Below, one piece after another: positions 1-12,965 of a stretch of DNA of 64,000 bases. A program made the translations under genes and the position numbers. The first letter of the stretch is position 1. The number at the start of each line of letters is the position of its first letter. Source of the DNA: Megascapheus bottae (taxonomy: Eukaryota > Chordata > Mammalia > Rodentia > Geomyidae); NCBI GenBank assembly GCA_024803745.1, contig JANJXV010000030.1, positions 2,003,001-2,067,000 of the forward strand, written 5' to 3'. Under the pieces are notes generated by a model, which was not told where the DNA came from, did not search any database, and saw nothing but the letters and a program-made list of their open reading frames with translations.

Positions 1-1180
1 GCCACTGGCAGTTTACCTGTTCCAGAAGACTTCCTAGCATCTAATCCTATAGAAAATTCTAGAAAAATACACTCCTCAGGTGACCTATTTCCCATCACCA
101 CCTGGTGATGGGAAGCAAGGCACTACCTGCAACATGCAAACCTCTGAGCACAAACACCTCCTGGGCTAAGCAGGAGTGGGAGGGGGGCTGCGGTGAGAGA
201 GCAGGGGCTGCGGCTTTCTCAAACCCCCAAAGTTGGCAGTGGCCAGAGATCTCAAGGGAAGCCACATCCAGACAGCTCAGTCTTAAAACGCTGTTTCCCA
301 GTGCAATTTAGATCAGCCCAGGAATTTTGAAAATGCTTTTATTACCAGGGATCTGGGCGCCAGACTGTTGCTATTTTCATGCGGAATTCTGGCCTGGAAG
401 TCCAAGATTTATGCAAGGATCCAGAAGCTGCAAAAGCCTCAGTCAGAGCCCACCCGGGAGCGGTCACTAGCATCATTCTGGGTAGTTACAAAACTCAGCC
501 TGTGAGGAGGGTGCAGGGCACTGCAGGGGAAGTCACCCTGCATTCCTAACTTCCAGCTTCTTCCCAGAAGCTATTTCAGTGAATGCGAACTTGGTGAACA
601 GTATTCCCTCTCCCCCCACATGACTCTCCTCACAGGGTGAGGTGGGGAGGCCCTGCAAGGCTGGTGTGATCCCCCAAACCTAGAAGGCTCCCTTTTCTTA
701 ATTTGTCTTCTCCCATCCCTCCTCTTTCCTCCCTGCAGGGCGGGTGAGCCTGTTCCCTCCCTCACTGCTGCAGTGGACCCCATCCTGAGCCCATCCCTCC
801 AGCCTCTGGACCAGCATGCAGGGCAAGAGCGTTCCACGTGGGCCAAATCTGTGTACCTAGGCTGTTCGGAAATGGGACGTGATCTGCGGGGCCAAGCTGG
901 GCTCCGTGGAACAGGGAGGTCTCTAAATCACTGCCACAAGGCACACCAAGACCCTGACGCTACAGGGAGGGCGTCTACAGGAATGCAAGAGTCTGACTCG
1001 GCCGGAAATAGGGGAGAGGAAGAACACTGTAAATGTCTCCATAGGAGGCAATCAGCGAGGTCTAAAGTACAATAGGGACATTCTGAAGGACCAGACTTCT
1101 TTAATAGATTCACTTGGGGGGTGGATGAGGGGCAATAGCTAGTTCAACAGCTGGGCTACTCAAAGAAAATCCAATGAGGA

Positions 1181-1397
1181 GCCCAGAGCAGTCGCTCACG
1201 CCTGCCATCCTAGCTACTCAGGAGGCTGAGATCTGAGGATCAAGGTTCAAAGCCAGCCTGGACACAAAAGAACCTGAGACCCTTATCTCTAACCTCTAGA
1301 AAATGGGAAGTGGGGCTTGGCTCAAGGGCAGGGTGGTAGCCTTGAGCTAAAGAGCTCAGAGACAGCACCCAGGTTGTGTTCAAGCCCCATGACCCAT
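1181..1397 (+). repeat. B1/Geo composite SINE
   Basis: The left part has the 7SL/B1 signature (ctcacgcctg...cctagctactcaggaggctgag). The right part has the Geo-like signature (gggtggtagccttgagct...agagctcag...caagcccc). An AAAG microsatellite grew out of its tail. Confidence 0.85.
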
Positions 1398-1401
1398 GAA
1401 A

Positions 1402-1457
<56 letters not shown>

Positions 1458-1460
1458 AAA
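1398..1460 (+). repeat. (AAAG)n microsatellite
   Basis: About 15 near-perfect AAAG units continue the A-rich tail of the SINE immediately upstream, a common origin for tetranucleotide repeats. Open frames reading through it (KKERKKER or its antisense LSFFLSFF) are artefacts. Confidence 0.95.
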
Positions 1461-4400
1461 GGAATATACTCATTACCTGACTTGTATATAACTAGAATCC
1501 CTCTGTACATAGCCTTTATTTAAAAAAGTAAACAGATTTATGACATTATTAAGCAATTATACTTTGGGTAAGATCTATCTTGCTATTCTGCTTTTTAGAA
1601 AGGCTTGAGATATATTGTCATAGTTACAATGAAATAAAATGTTATGGGAAGTTCATAAAGGTAATCTAAGGGGAGCCAAATACAATGTTATTGGTCACAA
1701 ATTAACACTTGTTCAAGCTGCGATGCTTACGTTTTTTTTTTTTCTATAACGGAAGTTCAGGTTGGAAGCACAGCTCGGCTGGTAGAGCACCAGCAGGGAG
1801 AGAGTCCAGAAACAAAAAAATAAAAAAGCAAGTTCAGGTCTTTCAAGCAGAGAACAAATACGACTGAAAGTTTACCAATGGTTTTGATAGATGAGCCAAA
1901 ACTCACGCTGCCAGGAGAGGCATCTCTGAGCCTCACTCTGTCTCTGGGACCAGGAAGGGGCGATGGAATGACCCTGGACTCACAAAATGACCTCGCGGAA
2001 AACGTACAGGGAAAGCTTCTTGGTATGGTTCTTGGCAACCACAAAATTCTGGGGCATGACACTAAAAAAAGCAAGTAGGGCTGCCTTCCCTCCCCATGTG
2101 GCACCCCCTCCCGGTCCTCCCCTCCCCTCTCCCTTGCACGGGGCAAGCTGGTTCTGAGCTGGTAGTGCTGACCAAAGCAGATCTAATCATTAAAGTTAAT
2201 CAAGTGTTGCAGAGCCTGGAGGCTACCCAACAGTGTACCCCGCAGTCAAGAGGAAAAAAAAAATCAAACAAAAGCATTACACAGCAGTTTCTAGTATTCC
2301 CTTTCCTAAATCTATGCTAGTGGAAGAAGAAAAATACATCTGGGCTATGAGACCAGACTTCTGCTCTGGTAGGAATGCTGATGAATGAAAAGCTGAATGA
2401 ATTTAGAGTTTACATGTGCTGGGAAAGTGTTTAGATGGCTTACAACTCTTCACACTCTGCATGGTGGGCCCTGTTTAACTGTCCTTATTTAATGCCCCTC
2501 GCCCCTCCCCCTCTTCTCAGCGGAAGCCAACAGCCTGGACATTCGAAGTCTGCCCTTCAACACTGGGCCAGCGCCCTGACTCCCCAAAGCACCCAGTGAG
2601 CTGCTCGCGAAATACAGTGCAAAACCTGTCTGAATTATTGAGAGAAATAATGATAACCACAGATACATCATCATTATAAGGCGGCTATATTATGGTAACA
2701 ATAATTGCTAAATTAGCACTGTAACCACATTCTTTTGTTGTCAAGCTAACCAAATACTGCCTCCATGGAATTTTTGTTGACTTTGTATTAAGGAGTGGAA
2801 ATTTACTTGTCACAAAGTATCTGAGAGGTGAAACTGGTAGCTATGGATGAAACGAGATGGACAGCAAGCCCAGCTGATAACAGGGGCCCCATCCTGGAGC
2901 CTCGAGTTCCCATAGTACCTTGGGTTCCTGCTCAAATGCAGCTTCTTCCCATAATGTGTGTTCTCACTCGAATGCGTCTCCCCATAATTCCCTGGTGTCA
3001 CTCAACCAGTGAAAAGAGTGGGGTTTGCACGTGTACAAGCCATGGAGTGGTGAGTGGGAAAGCCCAGGGGCCATGTGAACTGCCTACCTATAAAGGGGGA
3101 GGGAGGACTCAATGGACTCTAATTTCCTGGCCTCTATTTTCTTTCATGACTTTCCTTTCACTTTCAGTAAACTTACTCTGTTTACCTTTTAATTCTTTAA
3201 TGGGGGCAGGAATAACTTCATTTCTGGCCCTGGAATCCTGCTTCCAGCGTCACCTCACCTGGAGGAGGTGCTCTTTAGCAAAGTACCACCTCCTGGTCTA
3301 CCACTTACTCCAACACACAGCCAACAAGCTGCCTTGTCACTCAAGCAGCTCAAGTCAATTATACCACAAAAGCCTGGGCACAAAAGCGCAGCATAGGAAA
3401 CAGCTGGAACCACTTACAGGATTGTTTTCACCAACTGACAAGAGGGGGGGGAGACAGCGTTACAAACTTAGAATGGAGGGGCGTTCCCTTTCTAAAAGGC
3501 ACTTCCTGTCTCCCTCCTTCCAACTCCTTTCTTCCCTGTAAGCTACACACTGCCTAGATCTCTGGAGAAAGTCTAAATGCAGACGCTTTACACACCAACA
3601 ACTGCCTTCGTTTTTGGCCTCAATCGCCTCATAATTCACATGTCCTGGAAGACAAAAGCCATCTTTGTGGCTTCCAGGAGCCCAGCAGTAGTCTTCCTGA
3701 AGGAAGAGCAGGGATACAGTGGGCAGAGTACTGCTCTAAGCAGAGGTCGCGTCTCTGGACCGAGTGAGGTGGCATTAATGACATCCTGTTCCTGGTGTGT
3801 GGGGGAGTGAGGGGAGGCGATGGAATATAGCCAAGCCCGCACTGCAAGTGTGTCCCATGAACCCTAAGGAGCCACAGCAACAGCTCTGGTTTCAATTTAG
3901 CCACGGAAGCCGTAGAATTACCAAGTGAATGTGAAGCACAGCGCGAGGTAAGGAGAGAAGCACCCTTTCAACTCAATCCAGTTCCGGTCTGCCGAGACTT
4001 GGGAGGGGGTGGGAGACTCTCCTAATGCCTGAGGCGGGCAGGTAGCCCCATGCCAGGGTGAGGACATGCCAACAAAACCTGCAGTGAAAACTCTCCACGG
4101 CCTCCATCCCTCAAAAGGAAAATGGTTAGACAGCAGAAACATAAACCATAGCCAGGAGAGGGAAGATCACACTGCGGGGAGCTTCCGACTCAGGGGACCT
4201 GGTACCAGGCTAAATCCAGGGATAAGAATTTCTCACAGGCGCCAAAGGCTAACGCTGGGATTCTCACCCAAGTACATACAACGTGTCCCTTTCTTTTTTC
4301 TTTTTTTTTTTTGCTGAAAGGTGCTGACTGTTCTGCCCTCCACAAATGAACTAAAGCAGGAGAAAAACTTAGCATCCCAGCTTCGACTTTGTCTCTGCTC

Positions 4401-4784
4401 TACAGTGATTTTGTAATTAATCACCTTTGGTTCCAGGAAAGAAAGGAGGGATGGGTAAGAACAACAAGGTCTGAAATTCCCTCCACGTGCAGCAGAGTCC
4501 AGCAGGACAGGCCACCTCCCATGCGGACAATAACCCACACCCTGGAGGAGGACAAATCATCTCTGGAAAGTAGCTCGCTCCCCTCAGGTGATGAGGCCAG
4601 AACCAGAGCTCAGGTAAAGACCGGTCAGGCGGCATTTGCAGCTGGGACTCCACGCAGACCTTCCTCTGTCCCCCATCCCACCCAATTCTCCCACTATCTA
4701 CACCCAGCTCCTGTCCCTGCCCTCGGCTGGCGAGAGGCACATTAAAACCCTCCTTCCTCATGGCTACATTCGTGGTTTTGTGTG

Positions 4785-4880
4785 TGTTCTTCAGACAGGG
4801 TCTTACAATGTAGCCCAAATTGGCTTCACACTTTGAATCCTCCTGCCTGCCTCCACGTCTACGTCTATGACTACAGGTAC
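4785..4880 (-). repeat. B1-like SINE fragment, antisense
   Basis: The plus strand reads as the complement of a 7SL-derived element: 'agacagggtcttacaatgta' followed by 'cctcctgcctgcctcc'. No Geo part is attached, so it is probably an older B1 monomer. Confidence 0.6.
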
Positions 4881-6699
4881 CCACTCCTCGGTCTGGTGGG
4901 TGGGACTTCACATTTCAACTACTGGCCTGTCCAGGAAGACTGGGGAGGGAGGGAGAGAGGGCTGTTACTCCATCAGGCAATCTCTAGAGAATGCTGTCTT
5001 AGCAGCTGGGGTGCAGAAATCAGGGCTTTCATTGTGCAACGGGAGCTTGGTATGAGCAACCTCTTTATTTTAATGTCGACATGATAGGGTGAAAGCTCAG
5101 TGCTTTGGGCCTTCTGTTTCTGCATCAGGATGGTGCAGCCCTAGGGAGCTGTGCTGTGTCCCTGAAGAATGGGCACAGTCCATGAAGAGAAAGAAGGCCG
5201 GTGGCTGGGGCCTGGACTTAGGGAGACAGACTGCAGCAGGAGAGGTAGGGAGAGCTTGAGCAGAAGCACTGCCAGGGTCTGGATTTCAGGAAACACAGAT
5301 GGAGGCTGGGAAGGAGAGGGGAGGCCCGGCCCATTCCCCCCGTGCTCAGCTGTGGGGCCCCTCTCTCCGCAGCTCTGATCCTCACTCCAGCCTCCTTCCC
5401 ACCCCACACAGCTGCCCTCTACCACCTGCACACGGAAAGATCCGTGACTGTCCAACTACTGCATCCCTAGGCCACATTATGCCATAGATGCTCGGAGGAG
5501 CAGAAACACACGACTTATTTCAACCTCTACAGCCAAAACTTTGAGTTGGTATGTGAAGAAAAGTAAGTCAAGTATCTGTGGGATGAATAACCTTAACACA
5601 GGAGTACATGTTTAAAAAAACAACCAGAAACATCCTGAAAAGGTCAATGTACTTGCTTAGTGTGGGGTCATTTAACTAAAAAAATATAATAAAGTCAAGG
5701 GGAATTATTAAAACTAATTTGCTGAAGATATTAATGTCCAAGATAAAACGGGTATGGAAGATAATCTTGTCAAACCTCTTCCTTTTATAAACAAAAAGAT
5801 GAGAATTAGAAGAGCAGAAACAATCTGATTTCATCTGTAGGCCAGCCAACATGACCGGTCAGTTTCCTCTGAGGGGTGTGTGTGTGCGTGCATGCGCGTG
5901 TGATGAGATGTGCTCAGAAGTATGAATCCTCTTTAGCTGAGGATATCCTTTTCTTTCTCCCCAGCATGAAGGATTTTTACCTCCCCGACCAACTGTATCC
6001 ATTAAACAAGAATGAGGTCATTTTTTCAGTGTTATGAATCAAAGACAAACGATTGACTATACAATGTAGTCGTCGGAGTCCAGGAATTCCTCTGCTGACC
6101 AGCCATCAGCAGAGGCCAGCCGAGATGAAGACCTTCCGGTCACAGGAAGGAAATGTTTTTATGGCTCTGCACAGCTTTATTAGTTTTGAAAACCTCACCC
6201 AAGGAGTGCTGAGTTTATTGGAAAGGCAGCGGGACTCCTGGGAAAGCTCTGATGAGACCCTGGGAGAGGGGTGTGCAGAGGAGCTGGTCCCAGAGGGGAC
6301 CAGATGTCACCACACAGGACGCCTGCAGGGCCCATGGGGGTCCTGTATCTAGGACCTTCCCCAGAAAAGCCCTCCGCCTGTCACACCCAGGGTATTTGTG
6401 TGTGTGTGGGGGGGGTGCCCACATGTGCCAGTACTGGGGCTTGAACTCAGGACTTCCCGGGCAGGTTTCCATCCCAGATCCTCAGGATTCCAGAGACAGC
6501 CGCCCTTGCTCACTCCCACCCAGCACACGTCACGTGAGACACAGTTCCACGTCCCACCCCTGGGCCTCTCACCACGAGCCTCGGTGACATTACTCTTCAT
6601 GAGAATGATGACATTTTCCAGACGCAAAACCCCCAGGGAGAGAAGTGCCATGGCGGGGGAATCAAGCTGAAGCCTGGCTCGTCTGTGCTGATGGACAAA

Positions 6700-7061
6700 C
6701 GTGTGTGTCGTGGGTCATGTATGTGTCGTGTCCTGTCGTTAGTGTGTTGTGTGTGTCATGTGTGTGTCGTGCGTGGTGTATGTGTCATGTGTTGTGTCGT
6801 GTGTGTCCTGTGTCGTGTGTGTGTCATGTGTGTTGTGTGTGTCGCGTGTGTTGTGTGTGTCACATGTGTCGTGTGTGTCGTGTGTGTCGCGTGTGTCATG
6901 TGTCGTGTGTGGTGTATGTGTCGTGTGTCATGTGTGTTGTGTGTGTGTCGTGTGTCGTGTGTGTCGCATGTGTCGTGTGTGTCGCATGTGTCGTGTGTGT
7001 CATATGTGTCGTGTGTGGTGTATGTCTCGTGTGTCATGTGTGTCGTGTGTGTCGTGTGTAC
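6700..7061. repeat. GT-rich minisatellite with interspersed CpG
   Basis: About 360 bp of variants of a short alternating purine-pyrimidine unit (gtgtgtcgtgtgtcatgtgt and relatives). Several frames stay open on both strands and give Cys/Val-rich (plus) or Thr/His/Asp-rich (minus) low-complexity readings. These are not genes. The array ends about 600 bp from NID1 exon 1. Confidence 0.93.
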
Positions 7062-7089
7062 CGCGCACGTGGGGCCCAGTGCTGGTGAC

Positions 7090-8480
7090 CTCCCTCCACC
7101 ATGCCGTGTGAAGGGCGCGCTCGCTCGGGCAGAGGGCGGGCGGCGCTCCAGGGCCGTCCAGGGCCTCGGGAGGGCGCGCGGCGGGCGAAGGAGGCGGCGG
7201 GGCGAAGGGGCGGAGGACGCGGCCCGGCCGGCGCTGGGGCCCGGGGGCGCCGGGCGGCACAAGCCCGGCCCCGGGGCGCCCCGCGCCGTCCGCCCTGACC
7301 TCCGGACTCCGACGCGAGGCCGGCGGGAGCGGAGCGGCGGCCCGCGCGAATCCGGAGCCCAGGCCGGCGCGAGGCCGCGGGTGGAGCCGGGCTCGGACAC
7401 CCGCCGCGGCCCCGCAGGGGCTCCGGTCCCCAACGGAGGACGGGACCAAGACACGCGAGCCGACGGGGAGAGGGGCCGGCGCGGAGCCCGGCTGGGGCCC
7501 CCCGAGCGGCGCGGGCCGGCAACGCGGGCGTCGACGGCGGGGCGGCGGCGGAGCGCGGAATCCACGCGGCGCCCTGCGTCCGCCCCGCCCGGCCTCCCCG
7601 CGCCCCAGCGCCCCGCGCCCCGCCGCCCCACCCCGGCCTCCCTGCGCCCCCCCCGACTCACGTAGAGCGAGGCGACGCCCGGCTCGTCGTAGAAGTGGAG
7701 CGGGCCCTGCAGCTCCAGGACCGGGGAGACCACGTCGTCCCCGGCCGCCAGCTCCAGGTCCCCGTGCCCGGGCCCGAAGGGGAAGAGGCCGCGGCGGCCC
7801 AGGCCGCCCCCGGGCCCCGCCAGCAGCAGCAGCGGCAGCAGCAGCGCCCGCAGCGCCCGCGTCCACGCCGCCCCGCGCCGGCTGCCCGCGGCCCGCATCG
7901 TCCCCGGCCAGGTCTCGAGCGCGCGCCGCGGCGGAGGTCCGGCCCGACCCGCGCGCGGGGAGGCGGGCTGAAACCCGACGCCCGAGGCGGCCCCTCCTCG
8001 CCCCCCGCCCCGCGGTGGTCCCTCCCCGGGGAGGAGGGGAGGAGGGGAGGAGGGGGGTGGCGCCTCGCCAGTCCGCCCCCGCGCGTGCCGGGCGCGGCCG
8101 CGGGGCCGCCCCGGGCTCCTCCCGGAGAGGCCTCACCCGCGGGTCCCCGGCCCCGGAGGGGGGCGGCTGTAGCTGGGAGACCCCCGGAATCGGGGCGGGC
8201 CTGGAAGGAAGGAGGTGGGAGTCCGGAGAGACCCGGGAGGGGGGCCCCGGGCACCGGGCCGAGCTCACCGCCCCGCGATGGGCGCACCGACCGGGCGCGG
8301 GTGGAGGGTGGGAGTGAGGAAGGAAGGGGAGAAGGACGGGCGGGAGAGCCACGGCCGGGGAAGGGGCCAGACCTCAGCCAGCCCTGCGGACTCGGAGGGT
8401 CCGCGCTGGAGAGGAGCCCCAGGCCGGCAGGACGCGCGGGGGAAACGCACGGGAAACGTGCGGCCACCCTGGCGGCATCC
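7090..8480 (-). promoter_or_regulatory. NID1: CpG island with the NID1 promoter
   Basis: Extremely GC- and CpG-rich DNA surrounds the NID1 start codon at 7898. The likely 5'UTR and promoter lie between 7899 and roughly 8100 and contain several CCGCCC-type GC boxes. I see no TATA box in the expected place, which fits a CpG-island promoter. The transcription start cannot be fixed from sequence alone. Long open frames across this island on both strands are composition artefacts. Confidence 0.8.
7662..7898 (-). CDS. NID1: Nidogen-1, coding exon 1 (5' end of gene only)
   Basis: Nidogen-1 is a secreted basement-membrane glycoprotein that bridges laminin and collagen IV networks. This exon encodes the first 79 residues: a basic N-terminus, a hydrophobic signal peptide (about residues 16-30, leucine-rich and ending near GGGLG), then the mature start with LFPFGPG and GDLEL, and an acidic GDDVVSP segment followed by LELQGPLHFYDE. 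These motifs match the recalled N-terminus of mammalian nidogen-1 just before the NIDO domain. The ATG is at 7898-7896. The exon ends after a TAC codon at 7662, followed on the minus strand by the donor GTGAGT (7661-7656), which falls at the same protein position as I recall for human. All later exons lie beyond the left edge. The reading frame continues open past the donor only because the DNA is GC-rich. The neighbour GPR137B, on the opposite strand, agrees with human synteny. Confidence 0.93.
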
Positions 8481-11400
8481 CTGGGGCTCGAACTCGGGGC
8501 CTCACCTCGCCAGCCTGTGTGTGACGCTGCTGCCCTCCGCTCTTGACACCCCTGTTCTGTGTCTCTGGACTTCATTAGCCCAGGAGCTCACAGGGAGCCG
8601 TGTGGGCTAAGGACAACCTGTGCCACAGGGATTCACTCCTGTCTCTTCTGGAATAACCCTAGAACAACGCCCTAGCTTGGGCCAGAGTCGAGGCCCTGAG
8701 CTGGGAGCCTGTGGTGGTGGAGAAGCTCCAGTTGTGTTCATTCTGGAGCTGGGGTGGAGCCCAGGGTCTCAATCTCACTGTGTTCCTGCCCTGCCGGCCG
8801 CCTTGTCACCACTACCTCAAGTGGCCTCTGGGTAGCTGGAGTTGTCTCCCTTGGTCAAGAGTGACTAATGGGGCCTGCAGTCTGCTGTCACACCCAGCAT
8901 TTCCATGGTCCTCCCTCCCAGAGGCCCCCCCACTCCGCTCCATCCCATCTGGGGCTAACGGCTGCCCATTCTTCCAGTTCAGGTCTTCAGGATGCAAGCA
9001 CCACGCCTTCCACAGGCTGAGCCACATGGGGAGGAATGAGTGAGCTTCTGTGCCGGTACCAGGGCCTGACAGGGCCTGGAATCAGGTCTGAGCACTGTTA
9101 CTTAGCTTCTTCCCCTCAAGGCTGGTGCTCTACACCTGGGCCCTGTCCCTGCTTCCCTGAGGCATTTTCTTAAACTGTCCTCATAGCTTCCTAGCTCAGA
9201 GGCAGAGAAGCCACATTCTCCAGCTTTGCACCCGCCCACAGCAGTCCCCCTCCCTACCCTGTCGGGGACCTTCAGATGCCCCTGAAGCATGGAGGGTGCA
9301 CAGACACTCTCCCTTTATGGTCCTCAGATGGCTGCTGAAACTCCCATTGGTCCACACAAGTTTCCTGGGTGAACACAGGGCAAAGCTTTTCTCCGCCCTG
9401 CTGGTTCAGCAGCCATCTCTCGATCCAGCCTGGCTGAGACCTGGATTTCTGTTTACTCACAGTCTAAGTGCTCTCTTTATCATTTTTTGCAGGTTCACAA
9501 TCAAAGAATTGTTGTGAGAATTGGATAAGATAATCCACAAAATCCTCAGAGCAGGACACAATGTCTGTATTCAGTTGATAGTAAGCTATCCTCATTATCT
9601 AAATGCCTGGGTTTTATGATTCTGATTATTTCAGCATTTACCATGTCCCATAACCCCAGTCAGACACTGTGCAGGGAGTTTGAAGGACCTCTACTGTGAA
9701 GGAGGCACAGCCCCTTTAGGAAGAGTCTTCCCATTATGTTGGTGGAGATGTGTCTTAGGAGACAGACACAAAAGAGCAGGAAGAGATACGGACTGGTTGG
9801 ACTCTTGCTTCTGCAAAGGGCCGTATATGGCAGTGAGTTGAATGCTGATCTAATTGCACAAGCTAGGAGCCAGGACTACAGGCGACACAGAACCCACCCA
9901 GCTTCATAGCTAACGGAAGAGCTGGGATTTTGATCTCACTTTGTGTAACATCAAAGCTGACTCGGCCGCACGCAATGGCACAGTTGGTGCCACTGACATA
10001 GAAACCTTGATTTCTACTCACAGTGTTCACACCAGGTCTATTCATGCAATGCTCTTGGTCCTCTGTGCCTGCCATCCAGCCTGCTCCAGTCTATTTATAG
10101 GCCAGTTCTCTCTCTTCAACAGAGTCCATTCCTTGTGGGTTGTCCATGCTGAGTCCTCTACCAAGACGGCATGGACTGTGTCCCTGTCACTCGCAGCTTG
10201 GCACTGGTGGCTCACACCTGGTATCCTGGCTGGAAGTGGAGCTATGGCCCGGGTAGTAGAACACCTGCTAGCCTTGAGCAAAAATACGTTAAGAGACGGC
10301 GCCCAAATTGTGGTCTCAGAACCAAAACAAAAATATGTAAAAGATAACGCAGTGGCTGGGCCCCGGTGGCTCACCTAACCCTGGCCACCCAGCAGCCTGA
10401 GCAGTCAGCATCGTGGCAGTCAATCGTGCTTCCACTGTGAGTCCAACTCCCCGACGAGGCGGAGGGGCAGTTTGGACTGGGATAAAAACCTAGCAAACTG
10501 CCCTGCACAGGGTGCCTGGCAAGCTCTGGGTAGAGTAATGGCATTGCACCCTTTTATGCCAAAGTAAATAGACTGGAGGAAATCTCCTGTATCTCTTCAT
10601 TTCTGACACTGGAGGGTCCTGCATTTCTAACACTGTGAAGCCAGTGTTAGACCATTCTGCCCAGAGCCCTCACTTGGCTTAACCCAAGCTGGCCCTGCTC
10701 CTGGCTGGTAGGGAAAAGCCAAAAGTAGGATCACCATCTGTTAGTGCTAAGACAGAGCGAAGACTCCGAGAACATTCACCTTTGCATAAGGGGAAAATGT
10801 GGATTTGCAATAGGCCTGCCAGGTTTAGCCTTGAAGAAGCTAGAAGGAAAGGACCCATGGCCTCCTGTGGTTACTGCTCAGGATTTTTGCTGGAGGAGGG
10901 AAATTAACAACTTCCTGGGACAGGAAAGATACCCTGCCATCCATGCAGGTCAGCAGGAAGAGGAAGCAGGTGGGGACCTGCCTTGCTTGAGCTCAAGCTA
11001 AAGAGGGGCTTGCTGAGCTGAAGGAAAAACACCATCAAGTCTTACCGCAGTCTTGTTGCTAAGTAACTGGGATAAGTACCCTTGGCTGGCTTGGAACCGC
11101 TATCCTCAGTTCTCAGGCATGAGCTATCAGCGCCCATCTTAGAAGTTAGGGATCTTAAGGCCTCTGAAAGTTTAAGCAAAACAAGGAAAAGTTTGACAGC
11201 TTATGATTAGCCACTTTCATGGACAAGTAATAGGACACTGGAAAAAGTCCTTTTAATTGACTATGGCTAGCTGTATTGGTTCACCTATAAATTATACATA
11301 TAGATAGCAGTACAAATGCAAGGTGTGATTTTTATAGAGACAACACGTCATTATCGTATGTCACGTTTAACAGTTTTACCTCAGACTAATGAAGGCTTTG

Positions 11401-12076
11401 TCACAGGCTGCGGCCAGGCCCCAGGCCCGAGCTTTTGAGGAGCCTCCAGTGTGCAAGATGCTCAGCTTGCCACCCATCCCTGTAGCCGTCCTGGGCCACC
11501 TGCCCTGGCCTCTCCTCCTCTGGAAGTCCTCCCCTCCATGGAGCCTTCGCGTCACCTTCTGCCCATCTCCCAAGCCCCTGTCCCTGCTGAGGTTCTCCGA
11601 AGATCCAGTCCCCTCTGTACTGGTCTGGAAGCCTAGAAGTCTGTCTGTCAAGGCACCAGCCCCTTGGGACATTCTCATGGGGCAGGAGGCAAAGTGTCAG
11701 AGCCCTAGTCCACTCTAGAAGCCCTCTCCCCGGCGCCTCTGGGCGGCCCCAGGTGCTCTCAGCCCTCCCCTCCCTGAGACCCCCTCCCGAATCTTGTATT
11801 GGGCCAGTAGCTCATGCCTGTACTCCTAGCTATTCAGGATTCCGCCAGCCAAGGCTGAAAGTCCATGAGACTCATCTCCAATCAAACACACACACACGTG
11901 AAGCTGTGGCTCAAATGGCAGAGCAACAACCTTAAGCAAAAATGCCCAGGGACAGTACCCAGGCCCTGAGTTCCAGCCGCAGGAATGGCACGTGCACACA
12001 TACACTCTCTCCTTTGGTGCTGCCTTCTAATTTGTTGCCCCCCAGCAACCTGGGGGACATGTTCAGACCCAGTGGT

Positions 12077-12262
12077 GTTTGTTTTGTTTTTGCCAATGCT
12101 GGTGCTTGAACTCCGGGCCTGAGCACTGTCTCTGGGCTTTCTCAAGGCTAGAGCTCTGCCATTTGAGCCACAGCACCACTTTCAGCTTTTTCCAGGGATC
12201 GAACCCAGGTCTTTGTATATGTGAGGCAAGCTCTCTACCACGAGGCCAAACTCCCAGCCCCG
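12077..12262 (-). repeat. IDL-Geo SINE, antisense
   Basis: From the left it reads poly-T, the complement of the Geo monomer (ccaatgctggtgcttgaact...gggctttctcaaggctaga), then the complement of a tRNA-like IDL monomer ending near ctcccagcccc. The complement of the B box is visible as 'ggatcgaaccc'. Confidence 0.85.
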
Positions 12263-12831
12263 ACCCAATGGTTCCTGTTTTGTATTTTCATCATTTTATC
12301 AATCAAAATAAGGGCCCCACGTCCTATGTGTCCGTGGGCCCTGCCACAGAAGCCAGCATACCGTGGTTTCTCAGGAAAGGCTCGCTGCGCGGAAGGGATT
12401 TGGAGCAGAAATTTCCCTGTTCATGCACAGACTTACTTAATGAGAGCCCTGAGCCAGCAGCCGCCTCTGTCACCTCCCTGCCTTGTCAACCCTGAGGCTT
12501 GGGAGGGACAAAGCCTCTGGTCTCAGGTCCTGAAGTGGAAATAGTATCTGTAGTTGTGGATTTCAAACTGAAGTCATTTAAAATGAGTGCAAAGAACACA
12601 TTGTCTTACTTGTCTGGATCTGGTGACACTGAGGGGAAAGCCCTGTGCTGACCACTTCGTTCCAGGAAAAGTAAGATGAGCAAAGCAGAGGCCCGGACAG
12701 CCACTCGGCTTTAAACAAGGAAGGAGCTGGTCTTGGGGGTGAACTTTTTTCTGACCTAGAACTTGTTCAAATACTGTTTTCTGACAGCAACAAGCTCTTT
12801 CTACTAAAAACATGTCTTCAATGAAATTCCA

Positions 12832-12888
12832 TGTCTCTCTCTCTGTCTTTGTCTCTCTGTCTCTGCCTCTGTTTCTGTCTGTCTGTCC

Positions 12889-12930
<42 letters not shown>

Positions 12931-12965
12931 CTCTCTCGCTCTCTCTCGCTCTCTCACACACACGC
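12832..12965. repeat. (TC)n / (CA)n microsatellite
   Basis: About 120 bases of pyrimidine-rich TCTG and TCTC repeats with an uninterrupted CT core, followed by a short CACA/CACG run. The open frames over it are pure Ser/Leu (plus) or Arg/Glu (minus) repeats and were discarded. Confidence 0.95.

Larger units (their letters stand above)
1..7661 (-). other. NID1: NID1 intron 1 (partial)
   Basis: Non-coding on both strands as far as I can read. No open frame resembles the NIDO, EGF or beta-propeller parts of nidogen, so exon 2 lies further left. Contents: a B1/Geo SINE with an AAAG tail (1181-1460), an antisense B1-like fragment (about 4785-4880), a short GT run near 5876, an antisense Geo fragment near 6410-6465, and the GT-rich minisatellite 6700-7061. 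The remaining sequence is unique or too old to classify by eye. The last 600 bases before the exon belong to the NID1 CpG island. Confidence 0.75.

Noticed and set aside
5412..5425. Third possible CTCF motif, minus orientation
   Set aside because: Only 11 of 14 core positions fit and the 5' triplet is wrong; too weak to list.
6685..7665. Open frames rich in Cys-Val (plus) and His-Thr-Asp (minus) over the GT minisatellite
   Set aside because: Low-complexity translation of a simple repeat, open in several frames at once. The minus frame merely extends NID1 exon 1 past its splice donor.
7000..8575. Long frames on both strands around NID1 exon 1
   Set aside because: GC-rich composition artefacts. 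Only 7662-7898 shows family similarity and a proper splice donor.
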